Assembly: GCF_004792295.1 (NCBI RefSeq)
Contig: NZ_SRRY01000001.1
Location: forward strand, 124,001 to 188,000
Direction: 5' to 3'
Origin: Pseudoalteromonas sp. MEBiC 03607
Lineage (GTDB): Bacteria; Pseudomonadota; Gammaproteobacteria; Enterobacterales; Alteromonadaceae
Length of the DNA stretch: 64,000 bases
Notes under the pieces: generated by a model
Seen by the model: the letters and a program-made list of their open reading frames with translations, nothing else
Told to the model about the DNA's origin: nothing
Databases searched by the model: none
In this document: positions 25,482 through 34,725 of the stretch, piece by piece
Layout: each line of letters starts with the position of its first letter
Position numbering within the stretch: the first letter of the stretch is position 1
Made by a program: the position numbers and the translations under genes

Positions 25482-27808
25482 TCAAGTCGGTTATAATCAA
25501 ACAAACCAAATTCGACGCCGCGATACTCTTTCGCTACACGGTGTAAAATATCGCTGTATTGCCAAAACTGTGGATGCGTGCGACGAATAGCAAACTCACT
25601 TTTTAGCTCTCTGTAGGCTGCTTCATCTGTTAATTTTGCAAGCCCAGATGCAAAAGCTGCAACCTGTTGTTCATTGTGTAAATACCAAATTGCTTCTGGG
25701 TAATCACCTATAAATCCAGGCACAATTGTTACGGTATCTTCATCATAAGCACGCTGACCTTCTTCATTCAATAAGCTCGAGATATTGTAATGAGCATTAT
25801 GGTGGATCAAGGTGTAGGCTTTATGTTTATCATCGCTGTCTTTGACCAACACAAACGAAATTTGTGGCAGCAAGTTAACTGCTTTAACAGGAAGATCGTT
25901 AATTTTCGCCAGTGGTTCAGGCACTTTCGTATAATCATAGCGAGGACTCAAAATTGGTTTGAGTTTCTCTTTGAGCATATTATAAAGTTCAGACTGTTGA
26001 TCTGCGGTTTTATATTCTATGCCTGTAGGCTGACTAAACGACAACTCATCTTCAAAGAAACTCGTTAGGCTAGGTGGCGATTTACGATACCACTGTGCTT
26101 TAATTTCTTTACGTTTAGCTTCTGGTAATAATGCAAGGTAGTTTGCTTCACCTTCTAAGCGTAAAAAGTCCATATACAAACGAGTTAATAACTGATGACC
26201 AATGTTGCCATACACATCAAAACCCGCCACCAGCAAGTAATGAATACGTTCAAATAACGCGTAGTCGAGTATCCAAGTGGTCTTTGGCTCTTGACCTATC
26301 CAGCCTTTAACAACCGTTGCGCTATCGAAATGACGAAATACCGTCAGCGCTGCATTTTGGTTATGACCATCACCTTGCCAAAGTAAATCGGTTGTGAGGT
26401 GCTGACCGTTGGCAAACATCTTATTTGCCAGTGCAACTTTGGCAGACAAGTATTTGTTTTGGCGTTTTGAATACTTCACCCAGCTAGAAATCGGCAAAGC
26501 ATTACTTTCTTCTTCTGCAGGCAAGGCTAGCGCATCTTCATGTTGTAACAACATTTCACCGACTTTCGGTGTCGCCGCCATTTCAGGCTTCGCAAAACCT
26601 ACCCAGAACTGATCGTTAATCACGTTTAACGCAATTTGACCACGACAAACAGGCCCTTTAATAAAGCCCATAATAATAAGCTCAGCTTCATCAAGCATAA
26701 ATTGATAACGCGAGTTTACTGGAATTGCAGCAAAGGCTTTAAACGGGTTTGATGCCACTTCAGGCTTATAACTTGGCAGTTTATTTACTTGATAATCAGC
26801 TTCAATAAATTGTGAATGTAAGCGTGCAAGCTTTTCGTCATTTAATGCTAAAGGTAAATGTGTTTTCGCTAAAATAGTCGAACGGTCATGCATTAAACGA
26901 TAATAAACTCGCTCAACTTTAGGGTCTTCATATGGGCGACGGGTGCTAATGTGTTTGATCTCTTCACCCGGCGGCGTCGAAGAGCGCACCAACTTAAAGT
27001 AGCTATGTTTATCGCCATGCTCAGGGAAATAAATATGCGCTAAGTACCAGTGTTCATAAATATAGCGAGCGGCAAGCTGATGCTTTAAACCATCTTGATT
27101 TAAGAATGCTTCCCAGCGTTCAACTTGTTTTAGTACGTCCTTTTCAGGAGGATCTATATGAGCAAGATAGCCGCCTTTTCTAAGCCACTTAGCCAGATGC
27201 TGAAACTCTTCAGTTGAAATACCAGGCAACCCATAAGGCATACCGCTGTGCGGGTTATCCTTAGCAAATGAGTCAAACTCACTCATTGTGGTACATGTTT
27301 GCTCACGATCGAGTGAAAAATCAAACTCATCGCCTAAAATAGCTTGCTTAGGCAATGGGCTACTTTGCTTAAGCACTAAGGCATTGTAAAGCACGCTTCC
27401 GGTAAGGTTTGCCTCTGCTGTTTGGATTCTTTCATTGAGTACTGGAGTGAAACCTTTCTCCCGCCACTGAGCGGCCGTTGTCGCATCAAATAGTAAGCGA
27501 CTTGGCTCTTGCGCTAATAATCGTGTGCCGTCATAAACACGCTCTTTACTTAAACCACGGTCGATACCTTCTACAGAAGATAGCTTGAGCTGACATGGTG
27601 CGTCATAACAGCCATGACACACCACACAACGAGTATCAAGAACAGGCTTTACATCATTTAAAAACTCAGCCCCTTCTAAGGTTGATGCAGCAACAACACG
27701 CTCTCTTGGTTGCTCTTCACCAAACAATTTATCATAGTGTGCTGCACCTAAATAAGCACAGCCACTTAACAGAATGAGGCCAAATACGGTAGTGAGGAGC
27801 TTTCTCAT
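25472..27808 (-). CDS. cti: periplasmic fatty acid cis/trans isomerase
   Basis: This 778-residue protein is a heme-containing isomerase that converts cis to trans double bonds in membrane phospholipid acyl chains. It is a rapid response to solvents, heat or other membrane stress, known from Pseudomonas and Vibrio. A signal sequence with the lipobox-like LLSGCAYL lies at the N terminus, suggesting a lipoprotein. The cytochrome c-type heme site CVVCH lies near residue 61 and is followed by GCYDAPCQL. The full length and segments such as HSGMPYGLPG fit the family. It overlaps the preceding small gene by 4 bases. Confidence 0.92.
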   Translation of the reverse strand: MRKLLTTVFGLILLSGCAYLGAAHYDKLFGEEQPRERVVAASTLEGAEFLNDVKPVLDTRCVVCHGCYDAPCQLKLSSVEGIDRGLSKERVYDGTRLLAQEPSRLLFDATTAAQWREKGFTPVLNERIQTAEANLTGSVLYNALVLKQSSPLPKQAILGDEFDFSLDREQTCTTMSEFDSFAKDNPHSGMPYGLPGISTEEFQHLAKWLRKGGYLAHIDPPEKDVLKQVERWEAFLNQDGLKHQLAARYIYEHWYLAHIYFPEHGDKHSYFKLVRSSTPPGEEIKHISTRRPYEDPKVERVYYRLMHDRSTILAKTHLPLALNDEKLARLHSQFIEADYQVNKLPSYKPEVASNPFKAFAAIPVNSRYQFMLDEAELIIMGFIKGPVCRGQIALNVINDQFWVGFAKPEMAATPKVGEMLLQHEDALALPAEEESNALPISSWVKYSKRQNKYLSAKVALANKMFANGQHLTTDLLWQGDGHNQNAALTVFRHFDSATVVKGWIGQEPKTTWILDYALFERIHYLLVAGFDVYGNIGHQLLTRLYMDFLRLEGEANYLALLPEAKRKEIKAQWYRKSPPSLTSFFEDELSFSQPTGIEYKTADQQSELYNMLKEKLKPILSPRYDYTKVPEPLAKINDLPVKAVNLLPQISFVLVKDSDDKHKAYTLIHHNAHYNISSLLNEEGQRAYDEDTVTIVPGFIGDYPEAIWYLHNEQQVAAFASGLAKLTDEAAYRELKSEFAIRRTHPQFWQYSDILHRVAKEYRGVEFGLFDYNRLENR

Positions 27809-28185
27809 CCTTCCTCCTCGATATCTTCAATGTCATCACCTAAATCGAAGGTTGGCATCATATCTACTTGCGGCGACACAAAGGTTTGGTCGTTGTCGCA
27901 GCTAAGCATAGCGCTTAATAGTGGCCCACGAACTAAACTCAGTTGCGCGCTGTGCTCACCATCAATTAATACTTGATAATCATCATTTAACGCTTCAAGA
28001 CGATATTCATTAATGGCAATTGCGACACTGCTATCAACAGCTGGGTTTTGGCAAAGCTGTGCGAGTAACTCTTCGCTAAGTGTTACATGTAATAATAAAT
28101 CTGGAGATTCGATATCGCGGCTGTGAAGATTTTCATCGAAATAAAAAAGTGGAAGGGTTAAATCGCTATTTTGCTCTAATTCCAT
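27805..28185 (-). CDS. unrecognised small acidic protein coupled to cti
   Basis: This 126-residue protein has no signal peptide or membrane segment. It is rich in acidic residues, and its C terminus ends FDLGDDIEDIEEEG. I recognise no domain. Its stop codon overlaps the cti start (ATGA), and GAGGAAGG within its last codons doubles as the cti ribosome site, so the two genes are translationally coupled. A role in handling or regulating Cti is a guess from position only. The 138-bp gap upstream, 28186-28323, holds a short GCTGATAACT-like repeat remnant and no gene. Confidence 0.65.
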   Translation of the reverse strand: MELEQNSDLTLPLFYFDENLHSRDIESPDLLLHVTLSEELLAQLCQNPAVDSSVAIAINEYRLEALNDDYQVLIDGEHSAQLSLVRGPLLSAMLSCDNDQTFVSPQVDMMPTFDLGDDIEDIEEEG

Positions 28186-28323
28186 GTGCTTTTCTCTACA
28201 TCAAAATGACTTTCAATTGTACGAGTATAGCAAACTATAAGTTCAATAATTAGCGAAAGTTATCAGCCGTTAGCAGCTTAATCACTACTAACTAGCTGAA
28301 GATAAAAAAAGCAGAAAAAACAA

Positions 28324-28992
28324 CTACCAAGGTAGCGTTTCGCCATTTGAATGCCAAAACCCACCAGTGTTGCTTAGGTTTAATTCATCAATACGCTTAA
28401 TGAGCCGCTCTGCCGCAGTTTCGGGGCTTATGTCGCCGGCAAAATTAACCATTTGCGTTTGTACAAAGCCTGGATGAAATAACCCTACTGCAATTTCTTT
28501 CTCTTTTAGCTCATGGGCCAAACTAACACTGGCGGCATTAAGTGCTGCTTTTGACATCCGATAGCCAATGTAACCGCCCGAGCTATTATCTGCAATTGAG
28601 CCCATACGAGATGTGATCATCGCCACTTTGGCATCAATACCTAAGCTTTGCAGTAATGCATGAGTAATGCGAATTGGTGCGATACTGTTAACGCTGATTT
28701 GCTTTTCGATGGTAGCAAAGTCCATGTCAGCTAATGTTTCGTTATGAAAAATACCGGCGTTATTAACCAAAATATCAATTTTGTCGCCGTGTAAGTAGTT
28801 GGCAAGTGTTGCAACATCATCGGCGTTAGATACATCAATGTCGCTAATAATTTTTACATCGAGTGCTTGTAACTCTTCGCTTGGAGTGCGAACTACTGCA
28901 CTAACACGGTAACCTTGAGCTAAATACTGTTTACAAAAATTAAGGCCAATACCTTTATTGGCCCCTGTAACCACCACATGCTTAGTCATCAA
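28324..28992 (-). CDS. short-chain dehydrogenase/reductase
   Basis: This 222-residue classical SDR has the cofactor motif TGANKGIG near residue 10 and the structural motif NNAG. The catalytic Ser lies in TSRMGS and the YxxxK pair in YIGYRMSKAA. It lacks the usual extended C-terminal substrate region, giving it the compact size seen in small SDRs of unknown substrate. The start ATG follows AAGGAG. It is alone between a REP-like element upstream and the cti unit downstream. Cofactor and substrate cannot be told from sequence. Confidence 0.9.
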   Translation of the reverse strand: MMTKHVVVTGANKGIGLNFCKQYLAQGYRVSAVVRTPSEELQALDVKIISDIDVSNADDVATLANYLHGDKIDILVNNAGIFHNETLADMDFATIEKQISVNSIAPIRITHALLQSLGIDAKVAMITSRMGSIADNSSGGYIGYRMSKAALNAASVSLAHELKEKEIAVGLFHPGFVQTQMVNFAGDISPETAAERLIKRIDELNLSNTGGFWHSNGETLPW

Positions 28993-29015
28993 TCTGCTCC
29001 TTAGTTGGCTTTTTT

Positions 29016-29084
29016 ATACCCAAGTCACCTCAAGGTGCGAGTTTCTGCATCTTCAGGTGGTTTGGGTATATATATACCTTGGGA
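29016..29084. repeat. REP-like inverted repeat with AT palindrome
   Basis: ATACCCAA at 29016-29023 pairs with TTGGGTAT at 29062-29069, with an inner CACCT/AGGTG stem. The right arm runs into a perfect palindrome GGTATATATATACC at 29065-29078 followed by TTGGG. The TACCCAAGTCACCTCAAGG form resembles a repeat I associate with Vibrio, Shewanella and Pseudoalteromonas intergenic DNA. Confidence 0.65.
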
Positions 29085-29106
29085 CAGATTGGCAAAAACC
29101 AAGGGC

Positions 29107-29901
29107 TTAAGTTAATTCATCAATGGTTGACTTAAGAATGGAAAATACGGCCCCTTGGGGATCGGTAATAACACTAAAGCGTCCAACATCTGGGATGTCT
29201 GTTGCTGGCACACAAATAGCCCCATTAAGCTGCGTTGCTTTGGCAACTGCCTGATCGCAATCTGCTACCGCAAAATACGGCATCCAATGAGATGGAATGT
29301 CATCGGGCCATTCGTTGGTCATTTCAAGCATGCCTGCAATCGGTTGCTCATCGATGGTAAATAAGGTGTAGTCCATGCCCTCCATGGGTTTCACCTCAAA
29401 CTGCCATCCGAACAACTGACAATAATAGTCGCGACTTTTTTGCATGTCTTTCGACACAAGCTCAAACCAGTAAGGCAAGTTTAGCTCTTGTACTCGTTTA
29501 GCCCCGATATGCTCACCCGCTTGCCATAAGGCAAATGTTGCACCGCCCGGTTCTTGCAGCATCACCATGCGACCCGCTGTCATTACATCATGTGGCCCTG
29601 CCAAAACCGTTGCACCTAATGATTTTGCAAGCTCTGTGCTTTGATCAACATCATCAACAGCAATATATAATAACCAATGGGTTGGCATCTCGCTCATACT
29701 TGCTGGCAGTTGATACATAGCGGCAATATCATCACCTTGCTTTTGCAGCATGGTGTAATACATATCTTCGCCTATTGGCTGATCGTCAAAACCCCAGTCA
29801 AAAAGTTGCGTATAAAATTGCTTTGCAGCTTGCCAGTCTTTCGCGCATAACTCGGCCCAACAGAAAGTACCTGCTGGGTGTTTTGTATTTATTTTTGTCA
29901 T
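29107..29901 (-). CDS. two-domain VOC (glyoxalase-like) protein
   Basis: This 264-residue protein contains two vicinal-oxygen-chelate domains. The first runs from GTFCWAELCAKDW to about residue 120. The second runs from LPYWFELVSKDMQKSRDYYCQLFGW to the end, with PQGAVFSIL closing it. The arrangement matches the CFP30B/27-kDa antigen-like group, whose substrates are mostly unknown. The likely metal ligands are not clear enough to name. I chose the ATG at 29899-29901 because AAGGAGGA sits 8 bases upstream; the frame stays open 13 codons further but without likeness. Confidence 0.85.
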   Translation of the reverse strand: MTKINTKHPAGTFCWAELCAKDWQAAKQFYTQLFDWGFDDQPIGEDMYYTMLQKQGDDIAAMYQLPASMSEMPTHWLLYIAVDDVDQSTELAKSLGATVLAGPHDVMTAGRMVMLQEPGGATFALWQAGEHIGAKRVQELNLPYWFELVSKDMQKSRDYYCQLFGWQFEVKPMEGMDYTLFTIDEQPIAGMLEMTNEWPDDIPSHWMPYFAVADCDQAVAKATQLNGAICVPATDIPDVGRFSVITDPQGAVFSILKSTIDELT

Positions 29902-30049
29902 GGCTGTTCCTCCTTGGTTAAACTTAAGCAACAATCGCAAAATTTACCAATCAAACCAAACAATAGTTGTGGTATTTCGTTGAAGTACGTAATTTTGCCT
30001 TAGCTAAAACAGACAATGAACAGCGCTAGCAACGCGAAGCTACAGAGAC

Positions 30050-30075
30050 AAAAATGCCGCTAAAAAAGCGGCATT
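30050..30075 (-). terminator. terminator after the phosphatase operon
   Basis: AATGCCGC at 30053-30060 pairs with GCGGCATT at 30068-30075, followed by TTTTTG on the minus strand. It lies just after the stop codon of the 30087-30803 gene, ending the run that starts with the phosphatase at 34275. Confidence 0.8.
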
Positions 30076-30086
30076 GCAATAATTAA

Positions 30087-30803
30087 TTAGTGATGATGGC
30101 CATGCTCACCTTTGAGCTGATTACCTTGCGCATCATAAAAACCGCTCGCACCATGTTCAACAAAACCTTGGTTTATCATTTTAGCTAAAAATGGATCGCT
30201 TTCATTATCACCGATATCTGCGTAATCGGTCGTTTGATAGTTATCCCATTTCGCAAACTCTGCCTGCACATCTTGTTGATTATGATTGCTGGCTGTTAAC
30301 ACAATCTCTCGGCTATAGCTGGGTGTTGAAATTCGAAGTGATTTTAGTAATTTTTGATTGGCAAGCCAGCTTAGCTCTACTTTGCTTTGGCCTTGCTGCT
30401 GGGTGTAATACTCTGTTAGCTCACAACCTTCACCGGTGCTTTTTTGGTGCGTCATAGAGGCTAAAAATTTATCGCTTACTAACTGATATTTGCTACTCCA
30501 ATCTTGCTCACCTTGAACTTCAGATGGTTGATACTCAATACCACGCTGTGCGTCTTGGAAGTAACGGATTGGGCGAACTTGTTGATTACGTAACTGTTGC
30601 CACAGCTCAATAAACTGTGGATTTTGCTTAGCCACCTGATGTGGTGTACGCCAAAGTGTAAAAGTATTTTCAGTCTGCTGCTTATTAGCAACAATAGCTG
30701 TAGTGACTTTGTAGTCAGCTTGCGTGTAACCTGTGTTCATATCGCATTGCCCAGCAACGGCTAATGGGCTTAGTAATGAGGCAATTAAGATAGCTACTTT
30801 CAC
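30087..30803 (-). CDS. unrecognised secreted protein with histidine-rich end
   Basis: This 238-residue protein has a signal peptide ending near PLAVAG, followed by QCDMNTGYTQADYKV. I recognise no family. The two remaining Cys (QCDM and GCELTEYY) could form a disulfide, and the chain ends GEHGHHH, which could bind metal. It lies 71 bp downstream of the second alkaline phosphatase on the same strand, with no terminator between them that I could see. It is probably part of the phosphatase transcript. Its role may relate to phosphatase metal supply or phosphate release, but this is inference. Confidence 0.6.
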   Translation of the reverse strand: MKVAILIASLLSPLAVAGQCDMNTGYTQADYKVTTAIVANKQQTENTFTLWRTPHQVAKQNPQFIELWQQLRNQQVRPIRYFQDAQRGIEYQPSEVQGEQDWSSKYQLVSDKFLASMTHQKSTGEGCELTEYYTQQQGQSKVELSWLANQKLLKSLRISTPSYSREIVLTASNHNQQDVQAEFAKWDNYQTTDYADIGDNESDPFLAKMINQGFVEHGASGFYDAQGNQLKGEHGHHH

Positions 30804-30874
30804 GGGGTTCTCTTTATATTTGATTTTTAATTAACTAATTAAGTCAGGGAGGCTCAAAGCCTCCCAATAACTCA

Positions 30875-32686
30875 TTACTGTGCTAATTTAGCATCGGCTT
30901 GCTTAACAAGGTCGGCTGCATAATCCATCACGTGGAAAATAAGGCTTTGCTCATTAGTACCTGTTACTAAATGTGCACCTGGGCCCACTGCATACACACC
31001 CACATCTTCTGCTGCATGTGTTTCAGAACCAAGCGGTACAACAGCTTCTTGATGGAAGCCAGGTGTGGTTGTGTCAACATCAGTTAAATCAACACGACCG
31101 GTCACTGGCGCAAAGTCATAACCTACATCAGCATCTGTTTCGTCACCTAAGTCGCGGAAACCGCCACCATTGGTATACCCAACGGTTGTGTATGGCATGT
31201 TATCTGCGGCAAGTGATGGCTCATCACTACCAACTGGTACCACTTTACCTAAGATTGGGTTACCACGTTTTGGGTAGCCCGCAATGGTAAATACGTGGCT
31301 GTGGTCAGCTGTTACGATGATTAACGTGTCTTCGATGCTGGTTTTATCAAGAGCAACTTGCACAGCTTTTGATAACTCAACAGTATCGCTCAATGCATTA
31401 TAGGCATTACCTGCGTGGTGAGCATGGTCAATACGTCCTGCTTCAACAGTTAAGAAGAAGCCTTTGTCGTTGTTATCTAATACATCAATTGCTTTTGCTG
31501 TCATTTCAGAAAGTGACGGCTCACCCGCTACGTCGTTCGCGCGATCTGCTTCGTATTGCATGTGAGTTTCATTAAATAAACCAAATACACGTTCAGTCGT
31601 ATCAGCATTGATTGCATCAAAACCGGCTTGGTCCATCACATACTGACCTGCAGGATATTTAGCTTTCCACTCAGCTGTTAGGTCGCGACCATCTGTACGG
31701 TCACCTTCTACCGAGCTCACTGCATCGGCTGAGTTATAAGCTGCATCTTTAGGTAAGAAATGACGACGACCGCCGCCCATCACAACTTCTAAGCCATCAA
31801 CATCTAGGCCTTCGTAACGAGCTTCGAGGTTTGCTTCAAAGTTAACTAATTGCGATGCAATATCTTCACAACCTGCTGCCACTGCTGCTTCTGGCATATC
31901 AGATACGTCTTCCCAGTTACGGTCAGCCGATTTTGCATACGTTGCTGCAGGCGTTGCGTGAGTGATACGCGCTGTAGATACAATACCTGTCGACTTACCG
32001 GCAATCTCAGCAAGCTCAGTGGCTGTGACTAGTTCATTACCTGCAACCGTTGCACAGTTACCACGCTCGATGTCTTCATCAACACCGATAACGCCAGCAT
32101 CCGTTTTTACGCCCGACGCCATTGCCGTCATCGTACCCGCTGAATCTGGTGTTTGTGCGTCAACGTTATAAGTTTTAGCAAAACCAGAGAATGGTAGTTT
32201 TTCAAAGCTAAGTTGGTGCTCTTCACCCAACTTACCTTCTAGCTGACCTGCCATAATACGCGCAGCTGTTACGGTCGAAATACCCATGCCGTCACCAACA
32301 AATAGAATCACGTTTTTCGCTTTACCTGACTCTTTTACAACTGCAGCAATATTTTCTTCGCTAGTAGCAACTTTAACTTGTGCTGACTTAAACCAGTCAT
32401 TGTCAGTCAGTGGCGCTAATTGCGATGCAGTTAACGAGGTTGCCGGTGCATTACATGACACTGTTGTATCAGTTACTTCTGCTGAGTCTAGCTCACCATT
32501 ATCGTTGCTATCTGCACCTGTTAGGGTTTCTGTACCACCGTTTACACACTGCTCAGAACCAACCGCTAGAGTATTTTCAACAGTCAGTGTTTTTGTTGAG
32601 CTTTTATCGTCATCATCAGAGCAGCCTGCTAATGCCACTACTACAGCAAGAGAAATTAAATTTAGTTTTTTCATCGTCGTCGCCAT
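30875..32686 (-). CDS. alkaline phosphatase, lipoprotein form
   Basis: This 603-residue PhoA-type alkaline phosphatase carries a lipobox (VVALAGC) and a tail rich in Asp and Ser, so it should be anchored to a membrane facing the periplasm or outside. Residues from about 35 to 85 form a Cys-bounded repeat-like insert (EQCVNGGTETLTGADSND) resembling DUF7151. The enzyme domain has LFVGDGMG, nucleophile Ser in TPDSAGT, RIDHAHHAG and TADHSHVF, all intact. It is a close paralogue of the next phosphatase upstream. Its ATG overlaps that gene's stop (TAATG); an alternative ATG lies 4 codons downstream, at MKKLNL, a typical signal-peptide start. Confidence 0.92.
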   Translation of the reverse strand: MATTMKKLNLISLAVVVALAGCSDDDDKSSTKTLTVENTLAVGSEQCVNGGTETLTGADSNDNGELDSAEVTDTTVSCNAPATSLTASQLAPLTDNDWFKSAQVKVATSEENIAAVVKESGKAKNVILFVGDGMGISTVTAARIMAGQLEGKLGEEHQLSFEKLPFSGFAKTYNVDAQTPDSAGTMTAMASGVKTDAGVIGVDEDIERGNCATVAGNELVTATELAEIAGKSTGIVSTARITHATPAATYAKSADRNWEDVSDMPEAAVAAGCEDIASQLVNFEANLEARYEGLDVDGLEVVMGGGRRHFLPKDAAYNSADAVSSVEGDRTDGRDLTAEWKAKYPAGQYVMDQAGFDAINADTTERVFGLFNETHMQYEADRANDVAGEPSLSEMTAKAIDVLDNNDKGFFLTVEAGRIDHAHHAGNAYNALSDTVELSKAVQVALDKTSIEDTLIIVTADHSHVFTIAGYPKRGNPILGKVVPVGSDEPSLAADNMPYTTVGYTNGGGFRDLGDETDADVGYDFAPVTGRVDLTDVDTTTPGFHQEAVVPLGSETHAAEDVGVYAVGPGAHLVTGTNEQSLIFHVMDYAADLVKQADAKLAQ

Positions 32687-34275
32687 TATTCTTCAATTAG
32701 TTCTAGAGCTTGGTTAATGATGTGGAAAATTACGTTTTGCTCCACAACGCCTTGTGCTAGTTGCGCACCGGGACCTTTTGCATGCAGTGAAATATCTTCA
32801 CCTGCGTGGGTCTCTGAACCTAATGGCACTGTTGCTTCTTGGTGATAACCAGGCGTAGTCGTATCAACACCCGTTAAATCAACACGACCTGCAAATGGAG
32901 CCTCGTTGTAAGATACTTCCGCATTGGTTTCATCACCTAAATCGCGAAAGCCTAAACCATTGGCGTAACCAACGGTGGTGTATGGCATACCATCTGCTGC
33001 TAGGCTTGGTTCTTCACTGCCAACGGCTACTACTTTACCTAAAATTGGGTTACCACGTTTTGGATAGCCTGCAATAGTGAATACGTGACTGTGGTCAGCT
33101 GTTACTAGGATAAGTGTTTCTTCAGGGTTAGTATTTTCAACTGCTGTTTGCACCGCTTTAGCAAATTCAACAGTATCGCTTAATGCATTAAAAGCGTTGC
33201 CCGCATGGTGACCATGGTCGATACGACCCGACTCAACCGTTAAGAAAAAGCCTTTTTCGTTGTTCTTTAAGATATCAATTGCTTTGCCAGTCATTGCAGA
33301 TAATGACGGCTCCCCCGCTACATCGTTAGCGCGGTCTGCTTCGTATTGCATGTGTGATTCATTGAATAATGCAAATACACGCTTGGTATCAGCATTGAGC
33401 GTATCGAAGCCAGCTTGGTCCATTACGTACTTGCCATCAGGATACATTTCTTGCCATTCAGCAGTTAGATCACGCTCATCCGTACGGTCACCTTCGACTT
33501 CACTGACAGCATCAGCTGAGTTGAATGCCGCATCTTTCGGTAAGAAGTGACGACGACCACCGCCCATCACCACTTCAAGGCCGTCTACATCAGTACCTAC
33601 GAAGCGTGCTTCAAGGTTCTTCTCGAAATTAACAAGTTGTGAGGCAATATCTTCACAACCTGCTTCTACTGCATCAGCAGGCATATCAGATACGTCTTCC
33701 CAGTTACGGTCAGCTGATTTTGCATAGGTTGCAGCTGGTGTTGCGTGGGTGATACGGGCTGTTGAAATAACGCCTGTTGCTAGACCTTTGATTTCTGCAA
33801 GTTCCGTAGCAGTGATTAATTCATTACCTGCAACTGTTGCACACTTGCCACGCTCAATGTTTTCGTTAACACCAATTACACCTACATCAGTTTTAACGCC
33901 AGAAATAATCGCTGTCATTGTGCCTGCAGAGTCAGGTGTTTGCGCATCAACGTTGTAGGTTTTGATTTGCGCCGAGTAAGGGAACTCTTCAAAGCTTAAT
34001 AAGCCTTCTTCACCCGACTTACCTTCCATTTGACCTGCCATGATACGTGACGCAGTTAGCGTTGAGATACCCATACCATCGCCAACAAATAGAATGACAT
34101 TTTTAGCTTTAAACGTTTGCTCAGCCTGAGCTGCCGCTTCTTTTTTTGTTAATGTAGCTTCAGCGGCACTATACCAATCATTTTGTTTTTGACTGTCTGG
34201 TAACACACCTGCATTGGCCGTCGCTGACAATGCCAACGTTAAACCAATTGCAGTCGCAATTTTATTAATTTTCAT
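32686..34275 (-). CDS. alkaline phosphatase, periplasmic form
   Basis: This 529-residue PhoA-type enzyme hydrolyses phosphate monoesters to release phosphate. It has a cleavable signal peptide ending near TANA. The metal-site Asp lies in LFVGDGMG, the nucleophile is Ser116 (TPDSAGT), and RIDHGHHAG and TADHSHVF supply zinc ligands. It is much like the downstream lipoprotein paralogue across the catalytic domain but lacks its N-terminal insert, so the pair probably arose by tandem duplication. It is the first gene of the unit; a Pho-box-like site lies about 115-130 bp upstream. Confidence 0.93.
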   Translation of the reverse strand: MKINKIATAIGLTLALSATANAGVLPDSQKQNDWYSAAEATLTKKEAAAQAEQTFKAKNVILFVGDGMGISTLTASRIMAGQMEGKSGEEGLLSFEEFPYSAQIKTYNVDAQTPDSAGTMTAIISGVKTDVGVIGVNENIERGKCATVAGNELITATELAEIKGLATGVISTARITHATPAATYAKSADRNWEDVSDMPADAVEAGCEDIASQLVNFEKNLEARFVGTDVDGLEVVMGGGRRHFLPKDAAFNSADAVSEVEGDRTDERDLTAEWQEMYPDGKYVMDQAGFDTLNADTKRVFALFNESHMQYEADRANDVAGEPSLSAMTGKAIDILKNNEKGFFLTVESGRIDHGHHAGNAFNALSDTVEFAKAVQTAVENTNPEETLILVTADHSHVFTIAGYPKRGNPILGKVVAVGSEEPSLAADGMPYTTVGYANGLGFRDLGDETNAEVSYNEAPFAGRVDLTGVDTTTPGYHQEATVPLGSETHAGEDISLHAKGPGAQLAQGVVEQNVIFHIINQALELIEE

Positions 34276-34387
34276 CGTTACGTTCCGTTAGTACGTTATT
34301 TTTAAGAGTTTGGAGCTAATTAAGCTGCGCTTGGTTAATTAGCGCAGCCATCCTATGAGTGTTTTATTACTGAAAAAGTGACTTTTC

Positions 34388-34405
34388 ATGACAAAATGAT
34401 GAAAC
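34388..34405 (-). promoter_or_regulatory. Pho-box-like site upstream of the phosphatase operon
   Basis: Read on the minus strand, this is GTTTCAT CATT TTGTCAT: two 7-base half-sites 4 bases apart, as in the PhoB target (CTGTCAT repeats). The right half matches 6 of 7 positions and the left about 5 of 7. It lies about 115-130 bp before the first phosphatase ATG. PhoB control is expected for such genes but this site is only moderate in quality. Confidence 0.45.
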
Positions 34406-34667
34406 CAAAAAAAGCAGCGCAAGAAGGTAAGTAATTAGTTTTAGTGGAAATAAATAGGCTAGTTGCTAGATATGAGTTAGCGAATTTGCGAGGGTAAATT
34501 TAAAGGGGCGAGGTCAAGCCTAATCAGAGGAAAGGTTATTTGAGTTGAAAAAGAGCAGGTTTATATGGATTGTGTTGGGTTTCGCTTCGCTCAAACCAAC
34601 CTACCCGAACAATGAACAGGGTAAATCCGAGTGAATGCACTCAACTAAACAACCATATCGATCTAAT

Positions 34668-34683
34668 CTGACGGCTGATAGCT
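34668..34683. repeat. dispersed 16-mer shared with the 1.7-kb repeats
   Basis: CTGACGGCTGATAGCT here is identical to 1744-1759 and 1808-1823. It lies within a gap, next to the tuf terminator. Confidence 0.7.
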
Positions 34684-34697
34684 TTTCTACAGGCATT

Positions 34698-34725
34698 AAA
34701 AAAGGCCGCCTAGGGCGACCTTTTT
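34698..34725 (-). terminator. terminator after tuf
   Basis: AAAAAGGCCGCC (34699-34710) pairs with GGGCGACCTTTTT (34713-34725), with one G-T-type imperfection, followed by T residues on the minus strand. It ends the rpsL-rpsG-fusA-tuf transcript. Confidence 0.88.

Noticed and set aside
29902..29940. Thirteen extra N-terminal residues for the VOC protein
   Set aside because: They include the strong AAGGAGGA ribosome site itself, so the ATG at 29899-29901 is the better start.
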